Shown piece after piece: positions 10,048 to 11,275 of a stretch of 11,275 nucleotides of DNA. Made by a program: the position numbers and the translations under genes. The stretch spans positions 1 to 11,275 of the forward strand of contig JAFQAF010000100.1 in NCBI GenBank assembly GCA_017400025.1, given 5' to 3'. Source of the DNA: Oscillospiraceae bacterium. Its GTDB lineage: Bacteria; Bacillota_A; Clostridia; Oscillospirales; Ruminococcaceae. Under the pieces are notes generated by a model. The model did not search any database. It saw only the letters and a list, made by a program, of their open reading frames with translations, and was not told where the DNA came from. How positions within the stretch are numbered: position 1 is the first letter of the stretch; the number at the start of each line of letters is the position of its first letter.

Positions 10048-10093
10048 AAAGGCAATGGCGCCTTTCACATAAGTGAAAGACGCCATTGCCTTT
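10048..10093 (-). terminator. 21-bp leader hairpin of glnA, terminator-like
   Basis: On the minus-strand transcript, AAAGGCAAUGGCG (10093-10081) pairs with CGCCAUUGCCUUU (10060-10048). A U-G pair then continues into CUUUCAC/GUGAAAG around a UUAU loop, giving 21 continuous pairs. The one non-Watson-Crick pair is a wobble only in RNA from this strand. A moderately U-rich tail (UUUUGUUGUUUAUU) follows, then the glnA ribosome site. This is the layout of a leader terminator. The U tract is interrupted by G, so termination may be partial and conditional. Its 5' half can instead form the hexaloop hairpin listed separately. Confidence 0.7.
10076..10093 (-). promoter_or_regulatory. Candidate ANTAR-target hexaloop hairpin (P1) in glnA leader
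   Basis: As RNA, AAAGGC-AAUGGC-GUCUUU folds to a 6-bp stem (3 A-U, G-C, G-U, C-G) closing a 6-nt loop with A at position 1 and G at position 4. Those loop bases define the RNA targets of ANTAR antiterminators such as EutV. Forming it sequesters the 5' arm of the 21-bp hairpin, so the two folds exclude each other. A second 6-bp stem, AAAGGC-GCCAUU-GCCUUU (10065-10048), sits 10 nt downstream, but its loop lacks A1 and G4. The stem, loop and exclusivity are visible in the sequence. Binding by the ANTAR protein encoded at 10402 is inferred. Confidence 0.6.
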
Positions 10094-10102
10094 ACGCATC
10101 GG

Positions 10103-10131
10103 ATTATACAGCTGTTTTTAAATTTTGTCAA
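10103..10131 (-). promoter_or_regulatory. Strong sigma-A-type promoter for glnA
   Basis: TTGACA (10131-10126) and TATAAT (10108-10103) are both perfect consensus hexamers with a 17-bp spacer, reading toward glnA. An A-rich tract upstream (minus-strand AAAAAAAATCTTAACAAAA) could act as an UP element. The predicted start is near 10094-10098, so the transcript would begin 1 to 5 nt before the hairpin. Such a strong constitutive-looking promoter suits control after initiation. Confidence 0.9.
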
Positions 10132-10220
10132 CACTTATTTTGTTAAGATTTTTTTTACAATTTATGTGTTATTAAATATTTTCAGCATTATACTTATTTA
10201 ATTAAAGCTATGCGATTTAT

Positions 10221-10290
10221 AATGCAAAAAATCTGTTTTTAACAAAAATAGATCGGTTAACAATTTTAACCTGTAAAAAACAGTTGCATT
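10221..10290. repeat. 70-bp imperfect, nested palindrome
   Basis: Three arm pairs share one centre: AATGCAA/TTGCATT (10221-10227, 10284-10290), CTGTTTTT/AAAAACAG (10233-10240, 10276-10283) and GGTTAA/TTAACC (10255-10260, 10266-10271), 21 pairs in all. On the plus strand a run of seven T (10289-10295) follows, as in an intrinsic terminator, but no plus-strand gene lies upstream. It could be an operator shared by both divergent genes, a cruciform, or the end of a short RNA. AT-rich sequence makes chance pairing more likely, so the call is tentative. Confidence 0.4.
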
Positions 10291-10304
10291 TTTTTGTAAA
10301 TAAA

Positions 10305-10330
10305 AGTTGATTGTCAATTATTTATCAACT
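10305..10330. repeat. Inverted repeat over the ANTAR gene -35/spacer
   Basis: AGTTGAT (10305-10311) and ATCAACT (10324-10330) are 7-bp arms 12 bp apart, covering the -35 box and most of the spacer. In addition ATTGTCAA occurs at 10310-10317 and again at 10342-10349, around the predicted start site. The placement would suit a repressor, possibly autoregulatory or nitrogen-responsive. Protein identity is unknown. Confidence 0.35.
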
Positions 10331-10339
10331 GATTATAAT
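10311..10339 (+). promoter_or_regulatory. Promoter of the ANTAR regulator gene
   Basis: TTGTCA (10311-10316, 5 of 6 matches) and TATAAT (10334-10339, perfect) are 17 bp apart. The predicted start near 10345-10348 gives a leader of about 55 nt before the ATG at 10402. No hexaloop hairpin of the ANTAR-target kind was found in this leader. Confidence 0.75.
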
Positions 10340-10401
10340 TAATTGTCAAAAAAATTATAACATTGTAATGTCGCAATATTCAGATTAAAGGAGGCATAGT
10401 T

Positions 10402-10983
10402 ATGATTGAAAAAAAACGCATGTACAGTATGTTGATAGTGTCTACCGTGGCTAATTTCAGTAATGCTATTATACCTCTTTTACCGGATGGCGTATTCAAC
10501 CCCATTGACAGTGTACATTCTATTGGCAGCGCAAGAAAAGCTATAGATGAAAAAAAATATGATATAGTAATCATAAATAAAACCAATGATGATTTTGGTG
10601 TGAGGTTTGCTATAGATATAAGTGTAAATTGGAATACTGTGGTTTTGCTTATTGTCAACAATGACGTTTATGCAGATATAACAGGCAGAGTAACAGAATT
10701 TGGTGTTTTTACACTGTCCCGTCCTGTTTCAAAAGGGACTATGTCCACAGCATTAAGCTGGATGGCCAGTGCCAGAGAGCGTGACCGTAAAAAAGAACAA
10801 AGCGAACAGTCAGCAGCAGACAAACTTGAAGAAATACGTGTTATAAACCGCGCCAAATGGATTCTGATTGGTGAAATGAATATGACCGAAGAACAGGCCC
10901 ACAGACATATTGAAAAACAGGCTATGGATATGTGTAAAAGCAAGAAAGAAATTGCAGAAAGTATAATCAAAACCTATACATAA
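10402..10983 (+). CDS. Pseudo-receiver/ANTAR-domain RNA-binding regulator, 193 aa
   Basis: ANTAR proteins bind paired hexaloop hairpins in nascent mRNA and prevent termination. The C-terminal part (about 135-192) is a clear ANTAR domain: INRAKWILIGEMNMTEEQAH (149-168), then IEKQAMDMCKSKKEIAESII, matching the family pattern of RAK, small-helix TEEQA and AM...IAE.II. Residues 122-145 are charged and probably the usual coiled-coil linker. The N-terminal 120 residues have the strand/helix rhythm of a response-regulator receiver but lack its active site. The acidic pair after strand 1 is Ser-Thr (14-15), the phospho-acceptor position after DIVII is Asn59, the strand-4 Thr/Ser is absent, and the usual Lys before Pro108 is Arg107. 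It is thus unlikely to be phosphorylated. Ribosome site AAAGGAGG (10387-10394), 7 nt from ATG. It lies divergent from glnA and is probably its regulator, perhaps responding to glutamine or GS state. Confidence 0.88.
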   Translation: MIEKKRMYSMLIVSTVANFSNAIIPLLPDGVFNPIDSVHSIGSARKAIDEKKYDIVIINKTNDDFGVRFAIDISVNWNTVVLLIVNNDVYADITGRVTEFGVFTLSRPVSKGTMSTALSWMASARERDRKKEQSEQSAADKLEEIRVINRAKWILIGEMNMTEEQAHRHIEKQAMDMCKSKKEIAESIIKTYT

Positions 10984-10999
10984 TTTCAAATTAATCTTA

Positions 11000-11039
11000 A
11001 AAAAGCAACGGCAGAGTATTCTCTCTGCTGTTGCTTTTT
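11000..11039. terminator. Intrinsic terminator after the ANTAR gene, bidirectional
   Basis: AAAAAGCAACGGCAGAG (11000-11016) pairs with 11023-11039 around the 6-nt loop TATTCT, a 17-bp stem that includes one G-U pair when read as plus-strand RNA, ending in TTTTT. It starts 16 bp after the ANTAR stop codon. Read on the minus strand the same element ends in six T and would also stop the convergent gene that ends at 11079. Confidence 0.88.
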
Positions 11040-11078
11040 AGTGTGGAGATATATTCTATAAACGGCTCATAACGCCGA

Positions 11079-11275
11079 TTAGAGCTTTTTGTATAGTGGG
11101 TCTTTAAGAACCCATTTCCCTTGCCGGTTTTTGCAGAACAATTCTTTGTTATAAAATTTATCCACAATTTTCCAAAACTCTGCTTCTGTATAACCTGTAA
11201 AATCACAGAAATCACGTACACACAGCGGGTCCAGTTCGCCATCGTGCTCTTTTACCAGTTCTATGGCTTTATCTC
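11079..11275 (-). CDS. C-terminal 64 residues of a probable N-acetyl sugar amidotransferase (cut by window edge)
   Basis: An open frame enters from the right edge (first full codon ends at 11273) and stops at TAA 11079-11081. The visible residues read AIELVKEHDGELD, then DFCDFTGYTEAEFWKIVDKF, then a short GKWVLKDPLYKKL tail. This resembles, from memory, the C-terminal helical end of the WbpG/PseA-type N-acetyl sugar amidotransferases, which use an adenylating PP-loop domain to amidate sugars of surface polysaccharides or flagellin glycans. The catalytic N-terminal domain is outside the window, so the call rests on a short tail and is moderate. A DNA-binding or unrelated helical domain cannot be excluded. 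It is convergent with the ANTAR gene and shares its terminator, so it is probably a separate unit. Confidence 0.55.
   Translation of the reverse strand, partial: DKAIELVKEHDGELDPLCVRDFCDFTGYTEAEFWKIVDKFYNKELFCKNRQGKWVLKDPLYKKL

Larger units (their letters stand above)
10016..10401. other. Divergent, AT-rich intergenic region between glnA and the ANTAR gene
   Basis: This 386-bp stretch has no coding region that can be supported. It holds the glnA ribosome site, leader hairpin and promoter (10023-10131), a 70-bp imperfect palindrome (10221-10290), and the promoter, repeats and ribosome site of the ANTAR gene (10305-10394). The part from 10132 to 10218 is AT-rich with no structure that stands out beyond the A-tract upstream of the glnA promoter. 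Confidence 0.8.

Noticed and set aside
10016..10099. In-frame 28-codon N-terminal extension of GlnA starting at ATG 10099.
   Set aside because: The ATG is at or upstream of the predicted transcription start, has no ribosome site and would run through the leader hairpin. MKTVPELFGW at 10015 has a perfect ribosome site and fits the family.
10218..10223. TATAAT on the plus strand as a promoter for a small RNA.
   Set aside because: No acceptable -35 at 16-18 bp upstream and no extended -10 TG; in AT-rich DNA such a hexamer is expected by chance.
11063..11077. Small hairpin (CGGC/GCCG, 7-nt loop) just after the right-end gene as its own terminator.
   Set aside because: Only 4 bp of stem and no real U run; the 17-bp bidirectional terminator at 11000-11039 is a better stop for this gene.
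10997..11242. 81-residue minus-strand frame overlapping the right-end gene.
   Set aside because: It runs through the terminator and out of frame with the better-supported sugar amidotransferase tail; its composition is not protein-like and no family was recognised.

Overview
The window looks like a chromosomal segment of a low-to-moderate GC Gram-positive anaerobe of the class Clostridia, probably Oscillospirales/Ruminococcus-like. This rests on the strong AAAGGAGG-type ribosome binding sites, consensus TTGACA/TATAAT promoters, a type III (long) glutamine synthetase, a clostridial-type divergent PurA, and an ANTAR-domain regulator beside the glutamine synthetase gene. Species cannot be named from the sequence alone.

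Layout. From about 10.1 kb down to base 1 every gene is on the minus strand, in transcription order glnA (GSIII) - purC - purA - purB - guaA - glmS - pyrG (cut by the left edge). Gaps from purC onward are 13 to 39 bp, or a 4-bp overlap (purA/purB), so purC-pyrG looks like one operon. glnA is separated from purC by 107 bp that carry two inverted repeats, so whether glnA shares the full transcript is open. On the plus strand, divergent from glnA across a 386-bp AT-rich region, lies a 193-aa protein with a degenerate receiver domain and a C-terminal ANTAR RNA-binding domain, closed by a strong terminator. Convergent to it, at the right edge, is the C-terminal tail of a probable N-acetyl sugar amidotransferase.

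How the genes fit together. GlnA fixes ammonia into glutamine. GuaA, GlmS and PyrG each take the amide nitrogen of glutamine to make GMP, glucosamine-6-phosphate and CTP. PurC, PurA and PurB carry out the aspartate-dependent purine steps. The cluster therefore couples glutamine synthesis to its main biosynthetic drains.

The most interesting element is the glnA leader. A near-consensus promoter starts transcription almost directly at a 21-bp terminator-like hairpin. Its 5' half can refold into a 6-bp stem with hexaloop AAUGGC, which has A at loop position 1 and G at position 4, the signature of ANTAR target RNAs. The same half can be in only one of the two folds. With an ANTAR protein encoded next door, this suggests a compact antitermination switch for nitrogen control, although the second hexaloop (GCCAUU) does not match the usual rule.
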